Source: Heterodera schachtii (lineage: Eukaryota; Nematoda; Chromadorea; Rhabditida; Heteroderidae). Taken from it: a stretch of 64,000 bases of DNA. Where the stretch lies: assembly GCA_023374025.1 (NCBI GenBank), contig SIJG01000006.1, positions 3,235,691 through 3,299,690 on the forward strand. The letters run 5' to 3'. Positions 20,144 through 28,944 of the stretch are shown here, piece by piece. The notes below the pieces were generated by a model. That model worked only from the letters and a program-made list of their open reading frames with translations, searched no databases and was not told the DNA's origin. The position numbers and the translations under genes were made by a program. Numbering within the stretch: the first letter of the stretch is position 1; each line of letters opens with the position of its first letter.

Positions 20144-21167
20144 TCAGTCTTATTTGAAGATACCCGGAGGACAAATTCAATGAAGTGTACCAATGGCAGT
20201 TGCCAATTTTCTCGAGAACCACTTCAAGTCTCGGCAGTGGGAAGTGATCAGGCACTGTGATCTCGTTCAGTTTTCTGAAATCAATGCATGGCCGTAGCCC
20301 TCCGTCCTTCTTCTGTACCAAAACAATATTTGAAATCCACGGAGTGTCAGAATTGACCATTACTCCTGCTTTAATCCATTTTTGCATGTGATCTCTGACC
20401 TCTTCTCTGAAACGAAATGGCGTCCTGCGCGGCTTGGCAGTAATCGGATCTTCTGTGGTTGTTATAATGTCGTGTTCTCCCACAAGGCATGAGCCTAAAT
20501 CGTATTGGGATTTTGAGAAAACATCAGCAAATTCAGCGCAAAGCTTTTTCAGCTTGTTGAGGTTTTCACCCGTTGCAGAGGACTTGGCGAAATTGATTTT
20601 GAAAGACGGATCACTTGCAGTAATTTCTGAATTAACATTGGCTTCCTTTACCTGTGATTGTTCCTCAAACCATGGACCATCCGCACTTTGTTTTAATTCG
20701 TTGGCAAGTGCTACGTGCATTCCGGCACAAATGTTGATTGGTGCATCAGTTGGGTTGGTCAATATCATCTTGATGCATCCTTCCACGGGCTTTCCGACAG
20801 TTGAGATCATTCCGACGTGCATTTTAGAGAGTCGGCCATCCAGTGAGTGTGTTACGACCTGATCAAGTTGAATTTGTGAGTCAAGTTTGCCGGTCAGCAT
20901 GCTGTAGGATCCTGGCTGAATGTCAACATGATGATGTGCGACAACTTTGACATTGGAGTACAGTAAGTCACCTCTTTCTCCCATGTTTACAGATTTACCT
21001 GAAATACTGATTAGACCTTGAACAAAATCAAAAGTGATCGGTGGGAGTTTTGCCATCAAGTCACATCCAAGAATGACTTGGTAGTCCCTTCTGTCACTCA
21101 TAACTTCATCCTGAATGAGTTTTATTTCGCCAAAAACTTTCTGACCTGCAATTTCGATGTGTAACAT
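19980..21167 (-). CDS. Retroelement protease C-terminal half and truncated, inactive RT
   Basis: Residues 1-45 complete an aspartic protease begun in the previous ORF (YQVILGCDLM, 29-38, is the usual C-terminal ILG.D# element). Residues 205-345 are the fingers and start of the palm of a Ty3/gypsy-type RT: PRRTPFRFREEVRDHM, GVMVNSDTPWISNIVLVQKK, DGGLRPCIDFRKLN and HFPLPRLE. In motif A the catalytic Asp is replaced by Asn (SLNLSSGYLQI, Asn331). The true reading continues in the next ORF after a one-base shift near 20,145; residues past about 342 here are out of frame. No YxDD box, RNase H or integrase follows, because the sequence switches to helicase near 20,030. No reverse transcription is expected from it. 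Confidence 0.7.
   Translation of the reverse strand: MLHIEIAGQKVFGEIKLIQDEVMSDRRDYQVILGCDLMAKLPPITFDFVQGLISISGKSVNMGERGDLLYSNVKVVAHHHVDIQPGSYSMLTGKLDSQIQLDQVVTHSLDGRLSKMHVGMISTVGKPVEGCIKMILTNPTDAPINICAGMHVALANELKQSADGPWFEEQSQVKEANVNSEITASDPSFKINFAKSSATGENLNKLKKLCAEFADVFSKSQYDLGSCLVGEHDIITTTEDPITAKPRRTPFRFREEVRDHMQKWIKAGVMVNSDTPWISNIVLVQKKDGGLRPCIDFRKLNEITVPDHFPLPRLEVVLEKIGNCHWYTSLNLSSGYLQIRLNERASRKCGLITGRCLPNDAHAFRTSKCHQCVRQSHGSCYVPGRSQRHKGRKAI
20290..20299 (-). repeat. UACG hairpin 8 (GGC-UACG-GCC)
   Basis: In the RT region, read in the third codon phase (CTA CGG CC, within GGLRPC). Confidence 0.65.
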
Positions 21168-22222
21168 TTCAGCTCATTAGCAAGACTCATTGGTGCAAGA
21201 GAAACACTTGCTCCTGTATCAGCCAAACAGCTTACTGGTATGTTATTTATCAGAGAACGGACTGTCGCTGTTAAGCGTGGTGTCGTTGTGTGATTAGCAA
21301 CAATTTCTTCCATAATGGGATGATTAGATGGGGCCGTAGCCCAAAAACTCCTGCTCTTTGAGAGCTCACTCATATGGCATGCAATGAATCCAGCCATTGC
21401 ACCAAGAGAGACCACAATTCCAAGCAGTGCCAACAAATCCGAAAATGTGAGAAAAATACCCGTTCCGGCTTTCAAGTCGGATTCCGATGCTTGTTCAGCG
21501 TTCACAGGTATGACGACCAACGCGATCATCAGCAACAAAATCGAAGTGGTTGTGCTCGTTCCGATTTGCAAAACGGAAGAGGGCCTAAGCCTTTTTCGTG
21601 GTGATTTGTTTACAACATTGGTTGTCGTTTCCGCAGAAGCTGCTGTGGGATCAGAGGATGAAAACATGGTCCGAAAACTTGACACTGAATGTGGCCAGTT
21701 CATTGGGTTCCCTGGGATGCTTTGCAAAGGGATTTCTTCAACCGTTGCGCTGGAATTTGGCAGTTCATCTGCTGTTACATTTCCCGTGTTTCGCGAGCGT
21801 CTTGACTTCTTAGCGCCAAAAATCATTCGGCCCAGCCATCCGGGACCGGTGTAAGTTTCGAGAAGAATTGGAAGCCATCTTAACAGAAAATCAATTAAAA
21901 GAACTGAACTTACCAATGACAGAACACATAGCCATGTCAGTTTGTAGTCTCCAACTACTTTTCGCTCGAGTTCATCTGTTAATTCTCGCCATTTGTCAGA
22001 AACTGTGACTCTTACCTTCTTGTGCTGCTCATTAATTCGATAAGTGAGTTCACTTGCCTTGACCATTCCGCTTAGAAATGCATGTGTGTTCAGATCGGAG
22101 ACGTTAAACAAGGCCATTTGGTGAAATGAGTGCCTTTCAATTTTTAATAACCCTGGGAGCCTTGGCTCAGTGTCAAAGTCTTTCACTTTGAGGGTTTTCG
22201 TTTCTCCTGTTACCTGATCCAC
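21122..22222 (-). CDS. Envelope C-terminus, membrane spans and start of aspartic protease
   Basis: Protein of 366 residues, read as part of a broken polyprotein. Residues 1-90 continue the envelope-like ectodomain from the previous segment; the true frame runs in from upstream after a -1 shift near 22,255. Residues 95-120 (TWLCVLSLVSSVLLIDFLL) are a membrane anchor followed by a basic cytoplasmic stretch. Residues 226-243 form a second hydrophobic segment ending VNA-EQ, which looks like an internal signal peptide. Residues 259-283 are a third span. The protease follows: CLADTGASVSL with DTGA at 335-338 (codons 21220-21209), which then needs another -1 shift near 21,170 to join its C-terminal half. 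Having three membrane segments upstream of a retropepsin is not the normal layout of Ty3/gypsy or BEL elements. Confidence 0.65.
   Translation of the reverse strand: MDQVTGETKTLKVKDFDTEPRLPGLLKIERHSFHQMALFNVSDLNTHAFLSGMVKASELTYRINEQHKKVRVTVSDKWRELTDELERKVVGDYKLTWLCVLSLVSSVLLIDFLLRWLPILLETYTGPGWLGRMIFGAKKSRRSRNTGNVTADELPNSSATVEEIPLQSIPGNPMNWPHSVSSFRTMFSSSDPTAASAETTTNVVNKSPRKRLRPSSVLQIGTSTTTSILLLMIALVVIPVNAEQASESDLKAGTGIFLTFSDLLALLGIVVSLGAMAGFIACHMSELSKSRSFWATAPSNHPIMEEIVANHTTTPRLTATVRSLINNIPVSCLADTGASVSLAPMSLANELKCYTSKLQVRKFLAK
21331..21342 (-). repeat. UACG hairpin 9 (GGGC-UACG-GCCC)
   Basis: Between the third membrane span and the protease, read as Ala-Thr-Ala. Confidence 0.7.
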
Positions 22223-22238
22223 CTCCAGAGGCTGTCCT

Positions 22239-23021
22239 TCAAGTTGAACAACAATTTTTCTGTGCTGTGCACATGCGACTTTTGCCGAAAGGAACGATGA
22301 TCATCGTAGATGGGTCAAGGAAAGCGAGTCTGTTCTCCGATTGTGTGACAAATTCAATGGGCAATTTGTCAAAGCATTTATTATCCAATCGGGTTGGTTT
22401 AAAACGGAACTCGCCTTTCTTCAGCTGGACGCAAGGCCAAATTTTGAGAAGAGATGATCCAGCTCTGACTGCATAGACTTTTGTGTTGTTGAACAACGAA
22501 CGCGCAAGAGAGGTTGGATCAATAAGATGAGTGCTGGTTAGCATTTTCGTCATCGCCGAGAAGAAAACGCACTGCGTTTTGAAGGAATGTCGGAGTGCAT
22601 ACATGAGCGAGTCGACCCATTCTTCATCCAAATAAGTTAGTTTGGCATTCAATTCCGGTGAAGTTGCCAATCCAAGATGTTCGACTGAGCCGTAGCTCCT
22701 TTTTGTTCGCTTTCGTTTGCTCACAATTATCCTCGTGGCAAATCCTTGCTCTGAAACAGTAAGTGTTTTGTTACAGTCACTTACCTTTTGAGTTTTTGTC
22801 TTGAAATGAAGACCAAATTGAGCATCGTCCGACAGCCATGTGTTGCTGACGTATCTGCCTTTGAACTTCCCGATTGAAGTATATCTGCAATTCAGCTGCT
22901 TTTCAGGTGTCCAGACTAAAATCGATTTATCATTAAGAGTGCAATTACCGAACAGATATTGGCAATGTGAAGTTGTTCCAAGTGGGGTTCTAATGGTTTC
23001 TTCACCAAAATGATGGAATAC
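22239..23021 (-). pseudogene. Envelope-like glycoprotein, middle segment
   Basis: The annotated Met at 22724 is not the natural start: the same frame is open back to 23021, where a TAG separates it from the upstream segment. The region is Cys-rich, with paired cysteines near the right end. It carries a basic cleavage-type site (KRKRTKRS, near 22,700) followed by an ectodomain. It resembles, from memory, the glycoproteins that nematode and arthropod retroelements have taken from negative-strand RNA viruses (chuvirus-like), but I could not check this. The segment ends at 22239 out of frame with the next piece, so as it stands it cannot make a full glycoprotein. A GTAAGT...TTTCAG pair at about 22,787-22,737 would make a short in-frame intron if used. 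Confidence 0.55.
22687..22698 (-). repeat. UACG hairpin 10, compensated stem (GAGC-UACG-GCUC)
   Basis: In the envelope segment, directly after the basic cleavage-type site. Both bases of one stem pair are changed (G-C to A-U) and the loop is unchanged. Confidence 0.65.
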
Positions 23022-23243
23022 CTAAGTTTTAAAAACAAAACAATCTTCACTTTGAGTGTCAGTCCACGAAAATGATCCAAGAAGCCACAGTCGTGGAGTC
23101 AAGTCGAGTGTATGGCCGGTTCCCCAAAGTCCATCATGTTCGGTTAAAATGCCGAAGTCACACGTTTTGTGTTCCACCATGCGTTTGCATTCCTCGAAGG
23201 ACATTTCGAGCAGTTCGGGATTCATCGACTCAACGACGGGCAC
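23022..23243 (-). pseudogene. Envelope-like glycoprotein, N-terminal segment
   Basis: A 73-residue open piece in the same frame as the segment downstream, but ending in TAG at 23022-23024. It contains spaced cysteines (EECKRMVEHKTCDFG) and several tryptophans. It must be reached from the Gag-containing ORF by a -1 frame change near 23,270, next to an A-rich stretch. Neither junction shows a canonical slippery heptamer, so decay or missed introns are more likely than programmed recoding. Confidence 0.55.
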
Positions 23244-24607
23244 ACCGGAGGAGTTGTGAATTTCCTTGCCTTCTTTTTAATTTTACGGCAGGCCCAAGCT
23301 TGAGTGTTGTGTTCAAAGTCATTGATGATGAACAGCTCCCTTGTTTGAATGAGTGGCACGTGTGAAGCCACTTCTGCGGGTAGTGGGCATTGAACTTGTT
23401 TAGGAAGGCCCCAAATTGTCGGCTGAATATCGGTTTGGCAGATCAGTGGAAGTGAAGGAGCCGCAGCTTTGGCGCCGTTCAGACCAAGAATTATGGCAAT
23501 CAGAAATACGATGAAAGGAAGCAGAGGTGTAATTCTGGGCATCATTCGGACCCCTTCCCATGGTGAGCTTCTCCCTGACGCAGGGCAATTTGTTTCATAT
23601 TCAATTTCAGAATTATTAGAAAGGGCTGTCGCCCGCGATGAGTTTTCAACCACATTCACATCATTGAGAGACTTATGCTGGTTCATGTTAAGTGACAGAT
23701 TTCGCAGTCCCGACGCAATTTCGTTAAGCAGTTCGATTGACCTGTCATGCTGAATTGCGTTTGCTCCGGTTGCAGGAGTGCGTCTCTGTGGTTGTGAACG
23801 GCCATTGCCATCATATCCTCCTCTTTGTTGGTCCTGGTAGTCACGAAGTCGAGTACGGCAGGCGTTGGCAACATGTCCAACGCGACGACAGTAATTGCAA
23901 TATGGGCGATTGTTCCATCTTCGATCGTTAGTGGGGCCGTGGCCCATATCACGGTCGCGGTTTTGTCGTCCTCTATTCCCTGATTGGTTTCTGTTCGATT
24001 GCCTTGGTTGATTTTGCCAATTATTTTGTTTCGGAGGGTACCGATTTTGCTGTGTTGGAGCTAATGTTCTAAAATTACCTGGCGGTGTCATCGAACTCGA
24101 TTGGAAATTTTGATTGTCCATCGCTTGAACAGAGGCAAATTGTGGAACAAATGGCAGGCCTCCAGCCTGGGCCGAGAGCATTATTTCGACTTCTCTTGCT
24201 TCCCAGCAAAGCTGTTCGAATTTCTTACCCCTCGACATGTCTAACATTTTCATTACCAATGAAATGTTCGGCCGTAGTCTTTCAAGAAATAGCTCACGTA
24301 ATTGTGCTTCCTTCTGTGAGTCGTCCTTCACATCGGATACTGAAGCTTCAGCCAGTGGGATGAAGCGATACAGGAAATCCTTGACCGGCTCACTGTCTAT
24401 TTGTCGACAGGCAATCAGCGCTTGCTTCGATAATCCTTTGCTTTGTGGCGAATCTAAATCAGTACGTAAATTAGCCAAAGCTAGGTCAATTGTGGCCTTT
24501 CGATTCGGGTCCATTTTCTCCAAGATTCTTTTTGGAACTCCATCCAAATAAATGACCAACCTGGCAAGCTTGTCCTTTTCATCGAGTTTTCGACCAAATG
24601 CATCCAT
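23222..24607 (-). CDS. Gag-like protein with CCHC knuckle, continuing into an envelope signal peptide
   Basis: Protein of 461 residues. Residues 1-150 are an alpha-helical Gag-type region (DFLYRFIPLAEASVSD, LFLERLRPNIS). Residues 170-235 are Gln/Asn/Arg-rich. A CCHC zinc knuckle follows at 237-250 (CNYCRRVGHVANAC), typical of nucleocapsids that bind genomic RNA. Without a stop the frame then enters a strong hydrophobic segment at 361-376 (PLLPFIVFLIAIILG) with a small-residue cleavage region near 380, and about 70 residues of Cys-containing ectodomain. The Met at 24607 is probably not the true start: the frame extends upstream through RWAKRFREY to a TTGACAG at about 24,630 that could be a splice acceptor. 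Fusing Gag to an envelope module ahead of the protease is unusual. Confidence 0.7.
   Translation of the reverse strand: MDAFGRKLDEKDKLARLVIYLDGVPKRILEKMDPNRKATIDLALANLRTDLDSPQSKGLSKQALIACRQIDSEPVKDFLYRFIPLAEASVSDVKDDSQKEAQLRELFLERLRPNISLVMKMLDMSRGKKFEQLCWEAREVEIMLSAQAGGLPFVPQFASVQAMDNQNFQSSSMTPPGNFRTLAPTQQNRYPPKQNNWQNQPRQSNRNQSGNRGRQNRDRDMGHGPTNDRRWNNRPYCNYCRRVGHVANACRTRLRDYQDQQRGGYDGNGRSQPQRRTPATGANAIQHDRSIELLNEIASGLRNLSLNMNQHKSLNDVNVVENSSRATALSNNSEIEYETNCPASGRSSPWEGVRMMPRITPLLPFIVFLIAIILGLNGAKAAAPSLPLICQTDIQPTIWGLPKQVQCPLPAEVASHVPLIQTRELFIINDFEHNTQAWACRKIKKKARKFTTPPVCPSLSR
23623..23634 (-). repeat. Sister hairpin GGGC-GACA-GCCC
   Basis: Same GGGC/GCCC stem with a GACA loop in minus-strand sense, inside the Gag-containing ORF. 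An identical 12-mer in plus-strand sense is at 24935-24946. Confidence 0.45.
23934..23945 (-). repeat. Hairpin variant with CACG loop (GGGC-CACG-GCCC)
   Basis: Just upstream of the Gag zinc knuckle (MGHGPTN). The 4-bp stem is intact. Confidence 0.5.
24270..24279 (-). repeat. UACG hairpin, one-mismatch variant
   Basis: GACTACGGCC in minus sense, in the Gag helical domain (RLRPNIS). One stem pair is lost. Confidence 0.4.
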
Positions 24608-24897
24608 GTATTCCCTAAAGCGTTTGGCCCACCTGTCAAGAACGATTTCAATACTTAAGCCTTATGTATTCACTCATCAGTCATCATTCATTATAAGCCT
24701 TTGTTATTGAGGCATCAGTGTTCAATCATCATAGTTCCCTATCAAGGCATTAACTGTTACTAACCCACACCAAGTCCCTCAAAGTTAACTCACTTGCACC
24801 AATCTCTAGTACGCATGGATTGGGACTACATGTCTTGGTTTATAGATAACTCTAAACTCAATTCACTACTCCTTCAAACTCATCCCAACCCCTTCAA
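24608..24897. other. Gap upstream of the Gag ORF
   Basis: The first 25 bases extend the Gag frame to a possible splice acceptor (CTTGACAG, minus strand). The rest is mixed-composition sequence without a recognised domain. No LTR was found: nothing here repeats at the other end of the locus (16.4 kb). Confidence 0.4.
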
Positions 24898-25083
24898 ATG
24901 CCTTCATCGACCTCAGGGTCTGTATTGTCTTCGGGGGCGACAGCCCAACCTAACTTTTCTGATGATGAGTCGATTCTTAAAGTCGTAAATAAGACACTGT
25001 TTCAAGGCAAACAGCCAAATAGCACAGTCCGTCTTGAGGACGTTGAAAATAATGATCTTTTTATTGAATGGACTCAGAGATAG
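24898..25083 (+). CDS. Short hypothetical ORF, divergent from the Gag locus
   Basis: Sixty-one residues, Ser/Asn/Glu-rich, from MPSSTSGSVLSSG to LFIEWTQR. Its base composition matches the neighbouring coding locus rather than the AT-rich flank. It carries a GGGCGACAGCCC hairpin in plus-strand sense (24935-24946), as the minus-strand Gag ORF carries it in minus sense. Its last 12 or so codons and its stop lie inside the left arm of the giant inverted repeat. No domain recognised; it may be a first exon or a severed fragment. Confidence 0.3.
   Translation: MPSSTSGSVLSSGATAQPNFSDDESILKVVNKTLFQGKQPNSTVRLEDVENNDLFIEWTQR
24935..24946 (+). repeat. Sister hairpin GGGC-GACA-GCCC (plus sense)
   Basis: Identical to the 23623-23634 hairpin but on the opposite strand, matching the opposite direction of the local ORF. 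Confidence 0.4.
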
Positions 25084-27832
25084 TCGGGGACCAAAGGGAA
25101 TTATCTGACTATTAATTGGGCCATTAATAATTATTAATTTCAATTAGAACCAAAATCTGCACTCTTATAAATTATTTTAAATAAACTTCAAGCAGAAGAT
25201 TTATAATTCTTATTTTTTTAATAATATTTAAAACTTTCCATCTATAAAAAATATTTGAAAAAGAATATAAAAAAACACAAATAATGTTGTAACCGATTCA
25301 GATCAAAAATCAAAGAATTTATTGTAATATTTTAATTAATATTAAATAAAATAATTATTATGCCTTAAATTCCAAATTTTATATTCTTACAAAAGACAAA
25401 ATTCCGAAGTCTGATAACGAATAAAACAATACTAAATAAAGTTAATCGTATAAAAAACAGTGTCAATCGATTAAGTGTTAATCATTTTTTAAGAAATTTG
25501 TAAAATGTGTTTAATAGAAACTATTCAAGAGCATATTAAGGTCACTTTTCTCTTCCCTTAACGAGAATTGTTCAAACATTAATCCCACTCGTTCATTTAT
25601 AAAAATATGGAATTAGTTATAATTAGCCCAAATAATTAAAACAATATTTTAAAGCAAAACGTAATTTTACTATTTATAAAATTAATTTATGATGGATCCC
25701 ACATATCCCACGAATTTAAGCAAAGTGTAGAACTGCTGAATAAATAGGTGGCAAAACTTTCGTCAACACGAATATTGAATAAATTAATAAATTGCATAAG
25801 TTTAAAAAATTACTCATTTAGAAAATAAATAAAATAAATGCTTAGAGGTTAAAAATACAAAAATAAACAACTAAATATCCAAAAAATTTTAATCATGTTG
25901 AAATCCGCAAACTAAGTGAAAGATTAAACTTATATAAAAAATAAATTTTTAAATTACAATGTATAGCTCTAGGAAAAGCAAAAAATTTGATTTAAAACTT
26001 ACTTTATTTTCATATAATTATGTCAAGTTCTTTTAGCCCCAAAAAGATTTAAAAGGTTGCTATAATTGTAAATCGAAAACAAGTTCATATGCAATACAAA
26101 GTTTTTAAACCATTATTCGATTTAATAATTTATATATATTTTATTTGGATTCGATTTACTAAATGAATATTTTATAATTTTCATGCATAAATGCAATAAC
26201 CTTAATTAAATCATGTATTTATTATTTAATGCATACATCTGTAATGAATTCATTTTATTTTAAAAAGTTTATCTGATTCCGTTTTATTCAATAAATTAAA
26301 TTATTTTAGGTTTAATTTGTATTGCATTAAATTCAATAGAAAATTAGATATCATTTTAAAAGCTATTTTAATTTATTTAGACATTTATTTCTCTAAGCCA
26401 ATTCATATTTTGGTTTTTAACATTTTCACGTTCATTTTACTCCAAATTTTGCCGCCGCTCTAATCGGCCAGTTTTGCAATAAATTTTGAATTGAAGTGTG
26501 TAAACGTTAATTTTATTTTGTCTATTATACAGTTTTGTGCTTGCTTTTACCTTTTTTCATATTTAAACTAATTAAAATATAATATTTTTGCAGCATCTTT
26601 AATAATTTATATTATTTATTAAATAAACATAAATAAAATTTATTTTATCAGATGATTAAATTGACTGGATGGAAATTTATAAACTACTTTTTAGTATTTT
26701 TCCAATAATAATCATATAAAAATGAAAAAATATTGTTATATTAGGTATCTTCATATTTCACTTTATATTTTAATTTCTATATTAATTAAAATTCTTTATA
26801 TTAATATTTATATGATTTTTTCATATTATGGAATTTTTTTAAATAATAATTTTTTATAATAAAAAATTTTTAAGTAGGGAGAAATTTTTTTGAATCATTC
26901 CAAAAAACATTTTTTTGACAAATAGAATAATTTTGAGAAGATCTTAATTTTCAAGTAAATTTATTTTATTTTATTAACACCATAGTACCAGTTCCTGGCT
27001 TTTATCTATTTCTTTCATAACTCAGTTGATCAATTTTAAATATTTGATAAGCATTTGAATAAATCTTTTTACAAAACGTAAAAAAATAGTTTAATCAAAT
27101 CCCGATTTTGTTAATTGATTTCATGTTGATTTTACTTTTTTATTTATTAATTCTTAATTATTTTTTTTTACATATTATCATAGCATTTTATATTAATAAA
27201 ATTATTTATTCATTTTTTTCTATAAATAAATATTTGTTTTATAAAATTCTTTTAATTCTCACGGGTGGAGCCAACACATCAAATTTTTCTTCCCATACTC
27301 TCTTCAGAACAGTCCACACTTCGTTCACTTTGTGTAACAAATAAAAACAAAAAGTAAACATTTATTACATTATCATAAAGTTATATTATCTATAAAAGTA
27401 TCTTTTATTAATAACTTAAATATATATTTAAAATATGTTAAGTTATTGATTATTTATTTGTTGTTTAAGGAGCTTATTTAGTTGCTATATGATCCTCTGT
27501 TATAAAATTTTTTTTAAACTTTTGTTTGCTTCTATTTAATATTCTTAAATTTTCAATTGATGTCATGATCATATTTAAAATTATTTGCAATATCTTTTTG
27601 CTAATCCATTAATATAATTAAACATTTTATTATAAACACACCCTTTCATTTTTTCATATTTAATTATGTTGAAGACATTTTATTCTAATGCACAAAAATA
27701 AGTAGCAATTAGAAAAACAAAAAAAAATAGAATCTACCAGTGTCAAGGATTGTGACACTTGTACAATAATAAAAAATCATTTTAATTATATTATTTCCAT
27801 TAATTAAATAATAGGTGAATTACTCCTGACAC
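25046..27832 (+). repeat. Left arm of giant inverted repeat
   Basis: About 2.79 kb that matches 28945-31733 in reverse complement, with scattered substitutions and small indels. Anchors: AGTCGGGGACCAAAGG at 25082 against CCTTTGGTCCCCGACT near 31,680; CACGGGTGGAGCCAAC at 27259 against GTTGGCTCCACCCGTG near 29,500; GTGTCAAGGATTGTGACAC at 27740 against its complement ending at 29036. The arm is AT-rich and has no convincing ORF. Confidence 0.9.
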
Positions 27833-28373
27833 AAAACTGCAAACATATAACGAACGCCTAATTGCATTTTTATTTAAAAAAATTATTAGGTTGTTAATTA
27901 CTTGTATGTAATTTTTTTGTTAATCTTTATTTTAAGCATAAAAAAACAAGACAAAAAAAATAATGAAAAACTTGAGGATTTACACCAAGAGGTGATTTTA
28001 TTAAAAAATTGTTAACTTTAAGACAAGCAAAAAGGCTTTAATGATAAAAAAAATGTTGGTTCACTCGCTACTAAAATCTTTCATTTATTAGATTTTTTAA
28101 TTCATTATTAAATGTAATGCCTAATATCATTTATTAAAATTTTTATCTTATGGGATTTAATGATCAAAAAATTGTTTGGATCTTGTACATTTTAAAATTA
28201 ATTTTATTTGAACTAATAAGTTTAATGAAAATAATAATCAGGCGATGCGGATAAACACCAAAATAATTGTTTATATATTTAGAAAAGGGCTAATATTTGC
28301 AGTTATTTTATGGTCTTTGGTATTTTGTTAAAAATTTTGATGTTTCTTTTTAAGAAAATGATCTGCTGTAAAT

Positions 28374-28525
28374 CCATTCAGATGTGCTCTTCAAAGGTGG
28401 AGCTGGTCACCAACATATCACCCAAATAAACAAAATACATTTTTGTTTATTAATTCATCAACTAATTGGTTCATTATATTGAAATGTAGCAGCGGCATTG
28501 CTTAAACCGAAGGGCATGACTTTTT
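28374..28525 (-). pseudogene. Decayed Ty3/gypsy RT fragment
   Basis: On the minus strand the sequence reads MPFGLSNAAATFQ and, after two frame changes and stops, a VYLGDMLVTSSTFEEHI segment. These are the B and C motifs of a gypsy-type RT, with the catalytic box degraded from YLDD to YLGD. The rest of the element is not recognisable nearby, so this is an old remnant. Confidence 0.7.
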
Positions 28526-28697
28526 AAAAATTTCTTTATAGTGTATGTATGCTTACTTATATTTTATTTATGTTCTATAATTCAATTAATAATACAAATA
28601 ACACTTTACTCAATAAATTAACATTTTTTAGTAGAATTTTTTTTATTTTATTTGAATAAAAAGAAAAGACGCACTTTAAATAGGCAAATATTTAATT

Positions 28698-28747
28698 TTT
28701 TCAATTATTTGTGAATAAGGGTAGTTGCTTTTTTGCAAATAAAAATC
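28698..28747. repeat. Direct repeat in spacer, copy 1
   Basis: A unit around 'GTGAATAAGGGTAGTTGC' followed by TTTTTTGCAAATAAAA, repeated about 165 bases downstream with a few changes. Confidence 0.6.
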
Positions 28748-28865
28748 TATAAATTTTCATATGTTTATTCCAAACTATGTTTGTTTTCATTATGCATATT
28801 CTTTTTTAATTAAATTTAATATTTTCATTTTTAGTTAGTTATAATTTAAAAAAAATTGAATTTTA

Positions 28866-28912
28866 TCAATATTTGTGGATAAGGGTAGATGCTTTTTTGC
28901 AAATAAAATTTT
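28866..28912. repeat. Direct repeat in spacer, copy 2
   Basis: Second copy ('GTGGATAAGGGTAGATGC' followed by TTTTTTGCAAATAAAA) of the repeat at 28698. Confidence 0.6.
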
Positions 28913-28944
28913 AGGGCCATTCCATTTAAAGTGCACTTCAAAGT

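Larger units (their letters stand above)
27833..28944. other. Spacer of the giant inverted repeat
   Basis: About 1.1 kb without a counterpart in the arms. It contains a decayed RT fragment (28374-28525) and a pair of direct repeats (28698-28747, 28866-28912). Both junctions carry GTGTCAGGAGTAATTCACC in inverted orientation. Confidence 0.75.

Noticed and set aside
22737..22787. GTAAGT...TTTCAG as a short intron in the envelope segment
   Set aside because: The sequence is open and in frame if unspliced, so splicing is not required; noted but not annotated.
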